Shown: positions 11,010 through 23,833 of the stretch, one piece after another
How positions within the stretch are numbered: position 1 is the first letter of the stretch
Layout of the letters: each line of letters opens with the position of its first letter
NCBI RefSeq assembly: GCF_022539505.1
Contig: NC_061511.1
Coordinates: 34,420,620-34,484,619, forward strand
DNA from: Lolium rigidum
Lineage: Eukaryota; Streptophyta; Magnoliopsida; Poales; Poaceae
DNA: 64,000 nucleotides
Direction: 5' to 3'
Program-made: the position numbers and the translations under genes
Notes under the pieces: model-generated
Told to the model about the DNA's origin: nothing
Database searches by the model: none
What the model saw: the letters and a program-made list of their open reading frames with translations, nothing else

Positions 11010-13610
11010 GCCCATCTTAATGGCTATAAAGAAAGCACTTCTTGGGAGATAACCCATGTTTTATTTTGCTACTGTTTTGTTGTGTATTGGAAGTTGTTAC
11101 TACTGTAGAAACCTCTCCTTATCTTTATTTTATTGCATTGTTGTGCAAAGTAAAGTCTTTGATAGTAAGGTTGATACTAGATTTGGATTACTGCGCAGAA
11201 ACAGATTTCTTGCTGTCACGAATTTGAGTAGGCCTCTCTGTAGGTAACTCAGAAAAATCTGCCAATTTTCGTGTGTGATCCTCAGATATGTACGCAACTT
11301 TCATTCAATTTGAGCTTTTTCATCTGAGCAAGTTAAGTACCTGTAAAAAATTCGTCTTTACGGACTGTTCTGTTTTGACAGATTCTGCCTTTTATTTCAC
11401 ATTGCCTCTTTTGCTATGTTGAATGGATTTCTTTGTTCCATTAACTTTCAGTAGCTTTGGGCAATGTCCAGAAGTGTTAAGAATGATTGTGTCACCTCTG
11501 AATATGTGAATTTTTGATTATGCACTAACCCTCTAATGAGTTTGTTTTGAGTTTGGTGTGGAGGAAGTTTTCAAGGGTCAAGAGAGGACGATGATACAAT
11601 ATGATCAAGAAGAGTGAAAAGTCTAAGCTTGGGGATGCCCCCGTGGTTCATCCCTGCATATTTCAAGAAGACTCAAGCATCTAAGCTTGGGGATGCCCAA
11701 GGCATCCTCTTCTTCATAGACAACTTATCAGGTCACCTTTAGTGAAACTATATTTTTATTCCGTCACATCTTATGTGCTTTACTTGGAGCGTCTGTGTGC
11801 TTTTATTTTCGTTTTGTTATTTCATTCTCTGAATAAATTCATGCTTATGTGGGAGAGAGACACGCTCCGCTTTTTCATTTGAACACTTGTGTTCTTAGTT
11901 TTACTTTTAGTGTTCATGGCGAAAGTTAAAAGCTGCTGCATTTATTGCTATTTGGTTGGAAACAGGAAATGCTTCATGTGGTAATTGGTATATGGTCTTG
12001 AACAATTCGATACTTGGCAATTGTTTTGCTCAATAGATCATGTTTAAGCTCTTGCATCATGTACTTTGGACCTATTAATGAAGAACTACCATAGAGCTTG
12101 TTGAAATTTGGTTTGCATGATTGGTCTCTCTAAAGTCTAGATATTTTACGGTGAAGTGTTTGAACAACAAGGAAGACAGTGTAGAGTCTTATAATGCTTG
12201 CAATATGTTCTTATGTAAGTTTTGTTGTACCGGTTCATACTTGTGTTTGCTTCAAACAACCTTGCCAGCCAAAGCCTTGTACTGAGAGGGAATACTTCTC
12301 GTGCATCCAAAAACTTGAGCCAAAACCTATGCCATTTGTGTCCACCATACATACCTACTACATGGTATTTCTCTGCCATTCCAAAGTAAATTGCTTGAGT
12401 GCTACCTTTAAAATTTCATTCCTTGTCTTTGCAATACATAGCTCATGGGAAAATAGCTTAAAAACTATTGTGGTATTGAATATGTTACTTATGTATCTTA
12501 TTTCTTATAAGTTGCTTATTGAGCGGTAATCATGTTTCTGGGGACGCCATCAACTATTACACCTTTGTTGAATATCATGTGAGTTGCTATGCATGTTCGT
12601 CTTGTCTGAAGTAAGGGTGATTTATCATGATCAAATGGTTTGAGTATGCATATTGTTAGAGAAGAACATTGGGCCGCTAACTAAAGCCATGAATCATGGT
12701 GGAAGTTTCAGTTTGGACATTAATCCTCAATCTCTTATGAGAATATTATCTGTTGTTGAATGCTTAAGCATTAAAGAGGAGTCCATTATATGTTGTCTAT
12801 GTTGTCCCGGTATGGATGTCCTTAGTTGAGATCTATCAAAAACGAGAAATCAAATGCGATCTATCTCCTTGGACCTTTGTACAGGAGGCATAGAGGTACC
12901 CCTTTGTGACACTTGGTTGAAACATATGTAATGCAATGATAATCCATGTAAATCCAAGCTAATTAGGACAAGGTGCGAGCACTATTGGTATTCTATGCAT
13001 GAGGCTTGCAACTTATAGGATGTCTTATGCATAACACATATGAATTATTACTACCGTTGACAAAATTGTTTCTATGTTTTCAAAATAAAAGCTCTAGCAC
13101 AAAAATAGTAATCCATGCTTCCCTCTGCGAAGGGCCTTTCTTTTACTTTATGTTGAGTCAGTTTACCTACTTTCTTCTATCTTAGAAGCAAACACTTGTG
13201 TCAACTGTGTGCATTGATTCCTACATACTGGCTTATTTGCATTCATCATATTACTTTGTGTTGACAATCATCCATGAGATATACATCCATGAGATATATA
13301 TGTTGAAGTTGAAAGCAATTGCTGAAACTTATATCTTCCTTTGTGTTGCTTCAAAACTTTCTACTAAGAATCTATTGCTTTATGAGTTAACTCCTATGCA
13401 AGTCTTATTGATGCTTGTCTTGAAAGTACTATTCATGAAAAGTCTTTGCTATATGATTCAGCTTGTTTAGTCATTATCTTTACCATTGCTTTGAATCACT
13501 TCATTCATCTCATATGCTTTACAATAGTATGATAAAGATTATGTTGATAGCATGTCACTTCAGAAATTATCCTTGTTATCGTTTACCTACTCGAGGGCGA
13601 GTAGGAACTA
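11010..13610 (+). other. Long non-coding 3' internal region of element 1
   Basis: This 2.6-kb AT-rich region has no substantial open frame. Its first ~1.6 kb is closely similar to 57230-58830 and 62870-64000 in two other elements of this window, although their gags differ. It contains two extra copies of the purine motif AAGCTTGGGGATGC (near 11626 and 11680), which appears a third time as the terminal purine tract. Confidence 0.7.
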
Positions 13611-13624
13611 AGCTTGGGGATGCT
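13611..13624 (+). other. Polypurine tract of element 1
   Basis: A purine-rich stretch (AAGCTTGGGGATGC) abuts the 3' LTR and is the expected plus-strand primer site. Confidence 0.75.
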
Positions 13625-15065
13625 TGATACGTCTCCAACGTATCTATAATTTCTTATGTTCCATGCTAGTTTTATGACAATATCTACATGTTTTATCCAT
13701 ACTTTATATCGTTTTGATGCATTTTCCGGAACTAACCTATTAACAAGATGCCACAGTGCCAGTTCCTGTTTTCTGTTGTTTTTGGTTCCAGAAAGGTTGT
13801 TTGGGAAATATTCTCGGAATTGGACGAAACAAAAGCCCACGATCTTATATTTCACGGAAGGTTCCAGAAGTCCGAAGGGGAGACGAGGAAGGGCAGCAGG
13901 GGACCCACACCATATGGCGGCGCGGGTGGCCCCCTGGACGCACCAGCCTATGGGGAGGGGGCCCCTGGCTCCTCCGACTCCGCCTCTTCGCCTATAAAAC
14001 CCCTCGTGACCTAAAAACCCGAGACCAATTGACGAAACTCCAGAAAGACTCCAGGGACGCCGCTGCCATCGCGAAACTCCGTTTCGGGGGACAGAAGTCT
14101 CTATTCCGGCACGCCGCCGGGACGGGGAAGTGCCCCCGGAAGTCATCTCCATCGACACCATCGCCATCTTCATCGCCGTTGCTGTCTCCCATGATGAGGA
14201 GGGAGTAGTCCTCCCCCGAGGCTGAGGGCTCTACCGGTAGCTATGTGGTTCATCTCTCTCTCCCATGGTGTGATCTTTATGTGATCATGAGCTTTGTATC
14301 ACTATTAATCTATGTGCTACTCTAGTGATGTTATTAAAGTAGTCTATTCCTCCTTCATGATGTAAAGTTGACGGTGTGTGCATCATGTAGTACTTGGCGT
14401 AGGTTATGATTGTGATCTCTTGTAGATTATGAAGTTAACTATTACTATGCACTCTAGAGGTTACTTTAATATGAACTCCGGATTCACTCCATGGTGTGAC
14501 GGTGACAGTGTGCGCATCGTGTGTAATTCCTTTATGAAGTTGTGGAGCTTGTTTACTCCGGCTTGAGGGTGCTCTTGTAGCCCTACACAATGAATGGTGT
14601 TTGTTATCCAACAAGAGAGTGTTTGAAGTAGCACAAAGGAAGAGAAGTTATTTATTTATGTGATCATTGTTGAGAGTGTCCACTAGTGAAAGTATGATCC
14701 CTAGGCCTTGTTTCCAAATATCGAATCACCGTTTATTTACTGTTCTACTGCATGTTTACTTGCGGCCATATTTATTTCAGATTGTTATTACCACTCATAT
14801 TTATCCATATCACTTGCATTTTACTATCTCTTCGCCGAACTAGTGTACCTATACATCTGGCAAGTGTATTAGGTGTGTTGGGGACACAAGAGACTTCTTG
14901 TATCGTAATTGCAGGGTTGCTTGAGAGGGATATCTTTGACCTCTACCTCCCTGAGTTCGATAAACCTTGGGTGATTCACTTAAGGGAAACTTGTTGCTGT
15001 TCTACAAACCTCTGCTCTTGGAGGCCCAACACTGTCTACAGGAATAGAAGCGTGCGTAGACATCA
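13625..15065 (+). repeat. 3' LTR of element 1
   Basis: This 1,441-bp LTR starts TGATACG and ends GACATCA, followed by the AGGTT duplication. It retains an apparent TATA box (TATAAAA, 13993-13999). Confidence 0.93.
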
Positions 15066-15075
15066 AGGTTCTAGG

Positions 15076-18000
15076 TGCGGTGACCCAGCATACCACTCCA
15101 TGTTGTAGTATACAAGTCATTGATATGATCTTCATGAAGGGACTTGTTCACAAATATCACATCTCTCAGAGTGGTACAACATAAACATTGCAGGTCAGAA
15201 CACTCGAGATTATATTACAATCATAGTCAAGTTGGTATTCTCACAGGTCTAATGAGAACACCCTAAGATACTACTGAAGTCTTATTACAAACCAACATAA
15301 ATATTAAACTGAGCTCAGCAACTTATTTAGGTAAGCTACGACGCTGCTCGGCTCTATGATAACTAGGGTAAGACACTACTCCTCCGCCTCATTGTTGTCA
15401 GGTCCGCAGACTATCCCATAGTCCACGCCTTCCACTCCTCCGGACAGATCAGGTTCCTCGTAGACCATTGATACGTCTCCAACGTATCTATAATTTCTTA
15501 TGTTTCATGCTAGTTTTATGACAATATCTACATGTTTTATCCATAATTTATATCGTTTTGATGCATTTTCCGGAAATAACCTATTAACAAGATGCCACAG
15601 TGCCAGTTTCTGTTTATTATGTCTATTTATTGCAGAAAAGGCCCAAAAACCAAAGTGCTCGGAAAAATCCAGATAAATCACAGAAATTCTATTTCGCCGT
15701 AAGACTCACGGAGCCGGAAGGGCCAGGCCGGAGGAGGCCCAGGGCCTCCTCCCCATCGACCGGCGCGGCCAGGAGGGGGCCGCCCCACCCTATGGTGTGG
15801 GCCCCTCGGGACTCCACCGACGCTGCCCTTTCGCCTATATATTCCTCGCGACGCGAAAACCCTACATCAATCAACCATACTCCAGAAAGACTCCAAGGGC
15901 GCCGCCGCCATCACGAAACTCCATTTCGGGGGACAGGAGTCTCTGTTCCGGCACGCCGCCGGGACGGGGAATTGCCCCCGGGAGTCATCTCCATCGACAC
16001 CACCGCCATCTTCATCGCCGTTGCTTTCTCCCATGATGAGGAGGGAGTAGTTCTCCCCCGAGGCTGAGGGCTCTACCGGTAGCTATGTGGTTCATCTCTC
16101 TCTCCCATGGTGTGATCTTTATGTGATCATGAGCTTTGTATCACTATTAATCTATGTGCTACTCTAGTGATGTTATTAAAGTAGTCTATTCCTCCTCCAT
16201 GATGTAAAGTTGACGATTGTGTGCATCATGTAGTACTTGGCGTAGGTTATGATTGTAATCTCTTGTAGATTATGAAGTTAACTATTACTATGATAGTATT
16301 GATGTGATCTATTCCCCCTTTCATAGCTATTGGTGACGATGTGTATGCTATGTTAGTACTCGGTCTAAATTGCAACGGTCTATTATGCACTCTAGAGGTT
16401 ACTTTAATATGAACTCCGGAAGTTGTGGAGCTTGTTTACTCCGGCTTGAGGTGTGCTTTTGTAGCCCTACACAATGAATGGTGTTTGTTATCCAACAAGA
16501 GAGTGTTTAAGATTAGCATTTATTTATTCAATTATGTGATCATTGTTGAGAGTGTCCACTAGTGTTAAGTATGATCCCTAGGCCTTGTTTCTAAGCATTG
16601 AAACACCGTTTCCAACAAGTTCTGTTACATGTTCGCTTGCTGCCATGTTTATTTCAGATTGCAATTACTACGTACAATCATCCATATTACTTGTATTTTA
16701 CTATCTCTTCGCCGAACTAGTGCACCTATACATCTGACAAGTGTATTAGGTGTGTTGGGGACACAAGAGACTTCTTGTATCTTAATTGCAGTGGTTGCTT
16801 GAGAGGGATATCTTTGACCTCTACCTCCCTGAGTTCGATAAATCTTGGGTGATTCACTTAAGGGAAACTTGCTGCTGTTCTACAAACCTCTGCTCTTGGA
16901 GGCCCAACACTGTCTACAGGAAAAGAAGCGTGCGTAGACATCAACCATCTCGTAATCTCCTTCCGGTGCTTCGTCGGTGGCCTCCACTTCATGGTCACAG
17001 TCTAGCAAGGGTGTCGAAAGAAAGTGAATACAGAGGTACTCAGCAAGTTCAAAAGGGAAAATATGTTTGATGCACTAGCTACGACCATTGATAAGAAAAT
17101 CTCAGGTTAATGCATGCTTCGAAAATATTTCTTCAAAAGATTGATTTTATTCTGAAAACTATGCCCGCCAGTCTTCAAGGTTGAACAGAACTTCACGGAG
17201 TTCCTTTCCTACCGCGTTCGTAGTTCCCTTCCCGGAACAGGGAGTGACAACCACAAATTTGATACACTCTGCAGAGGTGCGTTACTTTTCCCATAAGAGA
17301 ACTTATCCTTGATACCAACCGAGACGCGTTTCTCGTCCACACTTCCTTGGTGTGGGGCCAGGTGTAAGATTCAAGCCAATCACTGCCTTCTTCGCGACCC
17401 TGCATACCCACCCTTTTTTCCATCCGTACACCCCCGGTAGACATCTCCCGATCATACGGATTTACCCCCGGTGTACTATGGACAATCCCTCATAGACGGT
17501 AGAGCATGTCATCCACACGGATGGGGATTTTAAAGGATTTCCCAACCTACTGCGATGTTATCCCCAACATCCAGCCAGGCCCTGTCAAGTCCGTTCATAT
17601 GCAAGAGGGAAAAGATACTGCTGACTTCCCCAGAGCCATTATAGATCTTATGGTTAACGCGAATTGTACGGCGCTAGAATCACTAGACGGCATTGGTGAT
17701 TAGTCCTAGATTAATAGAACCTTTGCAATGGAACCTCCACCATATCAACACATACCATGGTTCCATTGCCCACCACATAGTCATGTTCATAATTGGAAAA
17801 GTAACATTTGATTTTCAATGCAGGAACGATAAGTATAGTACTTTTGTGGTAAACTGATATAAAATAATCAGGATGACATGAGCTAGGCTTAACTTGCCTG
17901 GTGACTGCGAGATAATGCAGTTCGATGTGTTGGATGGAACCTGGACCTCGGGTTTTGTAAAGAAGCATCATTGTCCGGTAAAGACAATGTTATAAGATCC

Positions 18001-21000
18001 AAATGATGCATGCATGGGTGCATTATTTCATGTTGAATCCCTTATAGACCGACATGATTATTTAGGGTTGAGTTAAGTATTTGTGCCTTTGGCGGTAATT
18101 CATGAATTCTTTAAATACTTTAACATTGTTTACTTTTTAAACAAGAAAATATTTAAAAAGTAATTGATATTTTCCTTTGGAAAATATTGATTTCAAATTA
18201 AGAATTTGAAAAGTAGAGTTTTCCCCAATTTTTGAAATATCACGGAATTTTGAAATAGTAAGATATTTCCCTTTTTGGAAAATCTTAAATCTTTAAAAGA
18301 AATGACTTGGAATAATAAAATTCCTTTTGAAAACATTTGAATAACAATTATTTGGATTAATTAAGAATTTTCCTTGATTTTTAAATCCAAGGGAAATTGC
18401 AAATTTAAAATTCCAAGTTCATGTTTAAATTTAAAAATTTAAAATTTTGAAATTTTGTGGTATATTCTATTTCTTATTTTATTCTTGTTGAGAATAATTT
18501 CTTATTCATCAAACTTATTTTTCTTAGATTTTTTGAGGTATTTATGATTATTTGTAATTTCGTAGATTTCAAGGGTTATTTCTAAAAAGGAAAAGACCAA
18601 AATACCCCTCTGGCCCAATTGGGCTAGCCCAACTAAAATGGCCCATTTGGACAGCCCACTTAGGCCTGTCCAAAACGGTTTAGTGGAACCGACCGAGTCG
18701 GCCCACCCCCACTCTCTCTCACTCGTCTCTCTCGCGAACCCTAACCCTACTGTGGCGATCCCGTGGCGACATCGCCGCCTCCATGGTCGCCGCCTTGCTC
18801 CGTCCAACTCCGGCCGAACTAGGGCACGCCGTGGTGCTCAATCGATGCAGCGCATGACGTCGCATCTGCTCGTCCGCGTAGAATCGACTACTTTGTCCTC
18901 GGCCGCTCGTGCGCGTGCGCGATGCTCGCAGACGCCGTCAGATCCGTGACGATCTCCGTCGATCTGCTTATCCTTGCCACTCCTGGGTGTTCGCCGCCTC
19001 CTCTGGTGGTGTGCGTGGCCTTGCACGGCTTGGCCGCGGTCTGGCCGTGCCACCGTGCCGCCATTACTGCCGCCCCGTTCTTCACCGGGTAACCCCTCCT
19101 CTGCTTCGACTACCTCCACTACTCTCTCTACTCCTTCCTCCCTCCTTGATCTGTGCCTGCTGTCACCCTAGTGTATGCTGCTGCTATGCTTGTCGTGCTG
19201 CCATGCTTACTGTGCTGCCATGCTTGCCTAAGCCTACTGATGCTCTACTCTAGCATGTCCATGCTTACTGGTGCTTGGATTTTGTCTGTGTAATTCTTGT
19301 TGATGCACTGGACTCACGATATCCTATCTATCCATGCCTTGATGCTATTCCTATGCTTACTGGCTTGTTCATATGCTTACTGGACTTGTTCATATGCTTA
19401 TTGGTCCTTGGTCATTTTATTCTATCCAGTTGTGCTCTTCTGCTATGCAATTGCTTGCTAATGGCCTTGTTATTGGCCTATGTTAGCACTACTGACACTT
19501 CTGGTGTCAGTGATGCTCACATATGCCCTGTGTATACTTCAGTTGATCCAATTTTTGGATCACTGCATGCCTGTGATGCTCTGCTGTGCCTAGGCTTGAT
19601 ATAATTGATCCATTTGATTAATCAAATGCTAGTGGCTAGTTACTGGTTTAATTCTTGGCTATTTGAATGGATTACTAGCTACTGATGTGACTTATACTTG
19701 CTAATGATGCTCAAGTATCTGAGTGTGTGCTGCTGTTGCTGTCCATAACTCATTGTACATAATCCAATAGCTAGGATGCAATGGTGCATGCTGATGTTGC
19801 CTCTCAGTGATGCTATTGCATTATTCATGCATGGATGGATTAATTATAGATGAAGTGCTTATGCAATATTGATTAATTACCTTGCTGTGCATGATTTGAT
19901 ATTTCCATGACCAATTTGGAAATAAATAAAGTCTGAATCCATTTCTGGATGATGATGACTTATAATCTTGGTTAAATAGATGGATTTTGTGTTTGATGTG
20001 ACCTCAATAGCATTGCTACTGCTTGGTTGCTCACACAGCTTGTCTAGTTCTTGTTGGCTACTCATCTCTACTTGCATAATAGGGAATCATACATGATACG
20101 AATGCCATTATGCTTACCTGTGAAAATCTAGGGGTTAACTGATGGTTTAGTGGCTAGGATCTCACTAGGTGGTTCTTGGTAGCTCCTTGTTCCTGTAAAT
20201 CCTCTATTGGTGCTATATGTGCATGTATGCTTGCTTGTTTGCACATCTGTACATCAGTCCTTGCTTATTTGCACAAGAATAGTGTCTAGATGGGTTTTGG
20301 ACTCTAGTTGCTCCCTTTTCTGCCAGTGATCCTTGGTCAACACCAAGTGATGATCACCCCATGAGCATCTGCTCATCTTATGCCTTATGTCATGCAATAA
20401 TTATGGATTGGATCCACTAGATCCTCTCCAGGTATTTGTTATACCTTGTTCCAACTCCTAGATGGTTAAGCTCAACTGTTGTTGAGCAGTTGCTGGATGA
20501 TATTGTTACTTGCCCTGCTCCTCCTAGCTCCTGATGATCTTGTTTAAGTCCCATGTCTTCTGTTGAGTTTTGGTTGGTTGATTTGGATGTATAATTGGTT
20601 TCAGTGGTTGTTTGAGCTGTTCTTGAGCAAGAACAGAGATGAGTTGTCATTGTTCCTTATTGGTTGCTTGATGAATGGTTATCTGGTCACCTGTGCATTG
20701 CTTCTAGGGTTTCTACCCTTTTATACCCATTGCTGGTCCTTCTCTGCCTGTGACACACAAGCCTGGCATGGCATGGTGACTAGGCCACTCCTTGGCTTGC
20801 TGTTGGAAGCACAACAACTCCATGAGCTGTGTGATCCCTTTGGTGAAACTTGATCTCCTGTGTGGCTCAGTGTTGGTCAGCTGGAACTTATTTTGGTGAT
20901 GTCCAGGTTTTGGACATGGACAAGTGTCCTTGACACTTGGTTTCTAACCCCCTGTCTAGTTTATCTCTTATTTAACCCCCTGTATAGTTTCTTCTTTCTA

Positions 21001-21578
21001 TTTTGCAGGTTTCAAAGATGAAAATGATCTAGGAAGCAATTCTTCTAGGACATGTAATTTGGGTTTTAGTATAGGATCAAACTTTTGTAATCTTCTTTTT
21101 ATTTTGTTTATTATTCATCCAATTTTTGTATAATTAATATTGTAAAGATATTGTATGTGTGCGTATGATCAATAAAGCTCAAATTTCCTTATGAGCTCAT
21201 TTATAATTGTATCATTTACTTATGAATTATGTGTATATGTATAATGTAATTTTAAATACAAAGTGATTTGAATTATGATGTGTTTTTGAATTATGAATTC
21301 ATAATTCAATTATATATTGTTTATCAATTACTTCTTTTGTTTTAAATTCAAATAGGAATTACCAATTCAAATCATCTCCCAAAATTAACAAGTTACAAAA
21401 GAGATCATGTCGAAATTCTAAACCCCATATTGCCTAACCCTAATTGCAATGAGAGAGAACCTTGATCCCTCTTAGGTTTATATGCAATAAGGCGCAAAAA
21501 TTTCCCTCGTTTTGCGATGAAATGCACATCGCAATTCTAAATCTACTTTTCGATGTTCCTATGTTATGGGTTATTACA
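15076..21578. mobile_element. Giant (~5 kb) solo LTR candidate, split by a later solo LTR; TSD CTAGG
   Basis: The segment begins TGCGGTGACC and ends GTTATTACA, with CTAGG directly before (15071-15075) and directly after (21579-21583). After removing the inserted solo LTR and its duplication (1,480 bp) it is about 5.0 kb. I find no gag, pol, primer site or repeated terminus inside, so it behaves like one very long LTR. AT-rich DNA surrounds a GC-rich, 5'UTR-like patch at ~18700-19130. Length and lack of coding capacity recall the long LTRs of LARD-type elements such as Sukkula of barley; that comparison is from memory and is inference. Confidence 0.7.
15469..16943 (+). mobile_element. Solo LTR of the TGATACG family nested in the giant LTR; TSD ACCAT
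   Basis: This 1,475-bp LTR starts TGATACGTCTCC and ends GACATCA, with perfect ACCAT duplications at 15464-15468 and 16944-16948. It is similar to the LTRs of element 1 but carries an extra ~90-bp segment near 16290-16385 and a different stretch around 15600-15870. No internal sequence follows, so it is a solo LTR left by LTR-LTR recombination. Confidence 0.92.
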
Positions 21579-21583
21579 CTAGG

Positions 21584-22608
21584 TGATACGTGTAGTTGAC
21601 ACGTCCGTTGGGAACCCCAAGAGGAAGGTGTGATGCGCACAGCAGCAAGTTTCCCTCAGTAAGAAACCAAGGTTTATCGAACCGGTAGGAGTCAAGAAGC
21701 ACGTTGAAGGTTGATGGCGGCGGAGTGTAGTGCGGCGCAACACCAGGGATTCCGGCGCCAACGTGGAACCTGCACAACACAATCAAAGTACTTTGCCCCA
21801 ACGAAACGAGTGAGGTTGTCAATCTCACCTGGACTTGTCAGTAAACAAAGGATTAAACGTATTGTGTGGAAGATGATGATTGTTTGCGAAGAACAGTAAA
21901 GAACAATTGCGATAGATTGTATTTCAGATGTAAAGAATAGGACCGGGGTCCACGGTTCACTAGTGGTGTCTCTCCCATAAGATAAACAGATTTGGGTGAA
22001 CAAATTACGGTTGGGCAATTGACAAATAAAGAAGGCATAACAATGCACATACATATATCATGATGAGTACTATGAGATTTAATCAGGGCATTACGACAAA
22101 GTACATAGACCGCTATCCAGCATGCATCTATGCCTAAAGAGTCCACCTTCAGGTTATCATCCGAACCCCTCCGGTATTAAGTTGCAAACAACGAGACAAT
22201 TGCATTAAGTATGGTGCGTAATGTAATCAACACAAATATCCTTAGACAAAGCATCGATGTTTTATCCCTAGTGGCAACGAGCACATCCACAACCTTAGAA
22301 TTTTACATCACATCGTCCCGGATTTAATGGAGGCATGAACCCACTATCGAGCATAAATACTCCCTCTTGGAGTCACAAGTATCAACTTGGCCAGAGCCTC
22401 TACTAGCAACGGAGAGCATGCAAGAACATAAATAACATATATGATAGATTGATAATCAACTTGACATAGTATTCAATATTCATCGGATCCCAACAAACAC
22501 AACATGTATCATTACAGATAGATGATCTTGATCATGATAGGCAGCTCACAAGATCTAACATGATAGCACAATGAGGAGAAGACAACCATCTAGCTACTGC
22601 TATGGACC
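21584..22608 (-). repeat. Left LTR of element E, truncated by insertion of element D
   Basis: About 1,025 bp of a reverse LTR run from TGATACGTG to CTATGGACC, where the D element begins. The remaining ~570 bp of this copy should lie beyond D but are not present before or after the gap. Confidence 0.85.
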
Positions 22609-23774
22609 TGTTATCACCAGAATTTGACCGGATCAGAGGTGGGCCGCGATTGGAGATGGGCGTGAAGAATATACATAGAAGAAATACATGAATCGGCCTT
22701 CCATACCAAGTTTGGGCTAGTTTGCCCGTGTATCTGTAACATAGTAGGATACGTGTCGTTTAGAAGTTAGAATTTAACCCGTGCACGGTTAGGTGCACGC
22801 CTGAATTACAAAGTCCCCCGGACTATAAATATGTATCTAGGGTTTATGAAATAAACAACAATCACGTTCACCACAAACCAATCTAGGCGCATCGCCAACT
22901 CCCCCGTCTCGAGGTTTCTTCCGGGTAAGCACCATGCTGCCTAGATCGCATCTTGCGATCTAGGTAGCGCACGTTTATTCGTCGTTCATGCGTTGCTCGT
23001 ACTGAAGCCTTTTTGATGGCGAGCAACGTAGTTATCATAGATGTTTTAGGGTTAGCATTGTTCATCATATCATATGCTATCGTCGTGCAACCCTTAGGCA
23101 TCTAGCCGCCCTTACGCCTATCTTGGGTGTAAGGGCGGCACCCGCTTGATCATTGTCTAGTAGATCCGATCCGTTATGATTGCTCCTTGTTCTTCAAGGA
23201 TTAGTTTAATATCTGCATCGTTAGGCCTTACAAACGGGTCGAAGGATCCGAGTGGCGCGTAGGGTGTAGTTTGCTAGCCCTAGACGAGGATGTTCGAGGA
23301 TCAACTTCGTGTTGGTTTTTAGGCCTTGTCTAGGGTCGGTTTACGATCACCGTGCGTGGCCGCCGGGCTCGATCACGAGTAGGATGTTCCGATTATGCGG
23401 TGAAAACCCCAAATCGTAGTAGGTCGCTTTAGCTTTATCTTGATCAAGCGGGACCACCATCCGATCGTACACCTCGTACGCATCATGGGTGGATCGGCTC
23501 TTTGAGCCGATTCACAGGACAACTGAGAGCCGATCGAGGCTCGTATTTAATGTTTACGTGTATGCCATGCAGGAAACTAAGCGAGGCATCATCCAACACC
23601 TTCCTGACCAGGTATAGGTTAGGTGGAACGCCCTTGCATCAGCATCGGACGTGCGTGCCGAAGGCTTTGCGGGCCGTCGCTCGGAGGGACCAGGGCCAGC
23701 CGCAGTCTGCAGGAGATTCCCGGCTCTACGGTGTTGCCCGTCGCTGCCCGCCGGTGGGTTTCGGCCGCAACACA
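22609..23774 (+). repeat. 5' LTR of element D
   Basis: This LTR is about 1.17 kb and starts TGTTATCACC. A TATA box is visible (TATAAAT, 22824-22830). The 3' boundary is placed at ...GCAACACA, just before GGCACGCCCGGTGGGAC, which looks like a mutated primer site. The exact end is uncertain by a few bases because the other LTR copy is incomplete there. Confidence 0.8.
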
Positions 23775-23833
23775 TTCCGGCACGCCCGGTGGGACAATCT
23801 TCGACATCAACCGCATCGCCATCTACATCCGAG

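Larger units (their letters stand above)
7199..15065 (+). mobile_element. Complete non-autonomous LTR retrotransposon (element 1), TSD AGGTT
   Basis: The element is bounded by TGATACG...GACATCA LTRs and flanked by perfect 5-bp direct repeats AGGTT at 7194-7198 and 15066-15070. It has an 18-nt primer binding site right after the 5' LTR and a purine-rich tract immediately before the 3' LTR. Total length is 7,867 bp. The 4,982-bp internal region holds a decayed gag with a CCHC knuckle but no protease, reverse transcriptase, RNase H or integrase, so it must have moved with proteins from a relative. The primer site matches the 3' end of tRNA-Asp, which is typical of the Athila lineage of Ty3/gypsy (established); the lineage assignment itself is inference. 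By eye the two LTRs differ at roughly 25-30 sites, suggesting a fairly recent insertion. Confidence 0.93.

Noticed and set aside
18738..18752. Telomere-like CCCTAACCCTA
   Set aside because: Only about two units are present, inside a GC-rich leader-like part of the giant LTR; this is not a telomeric array.
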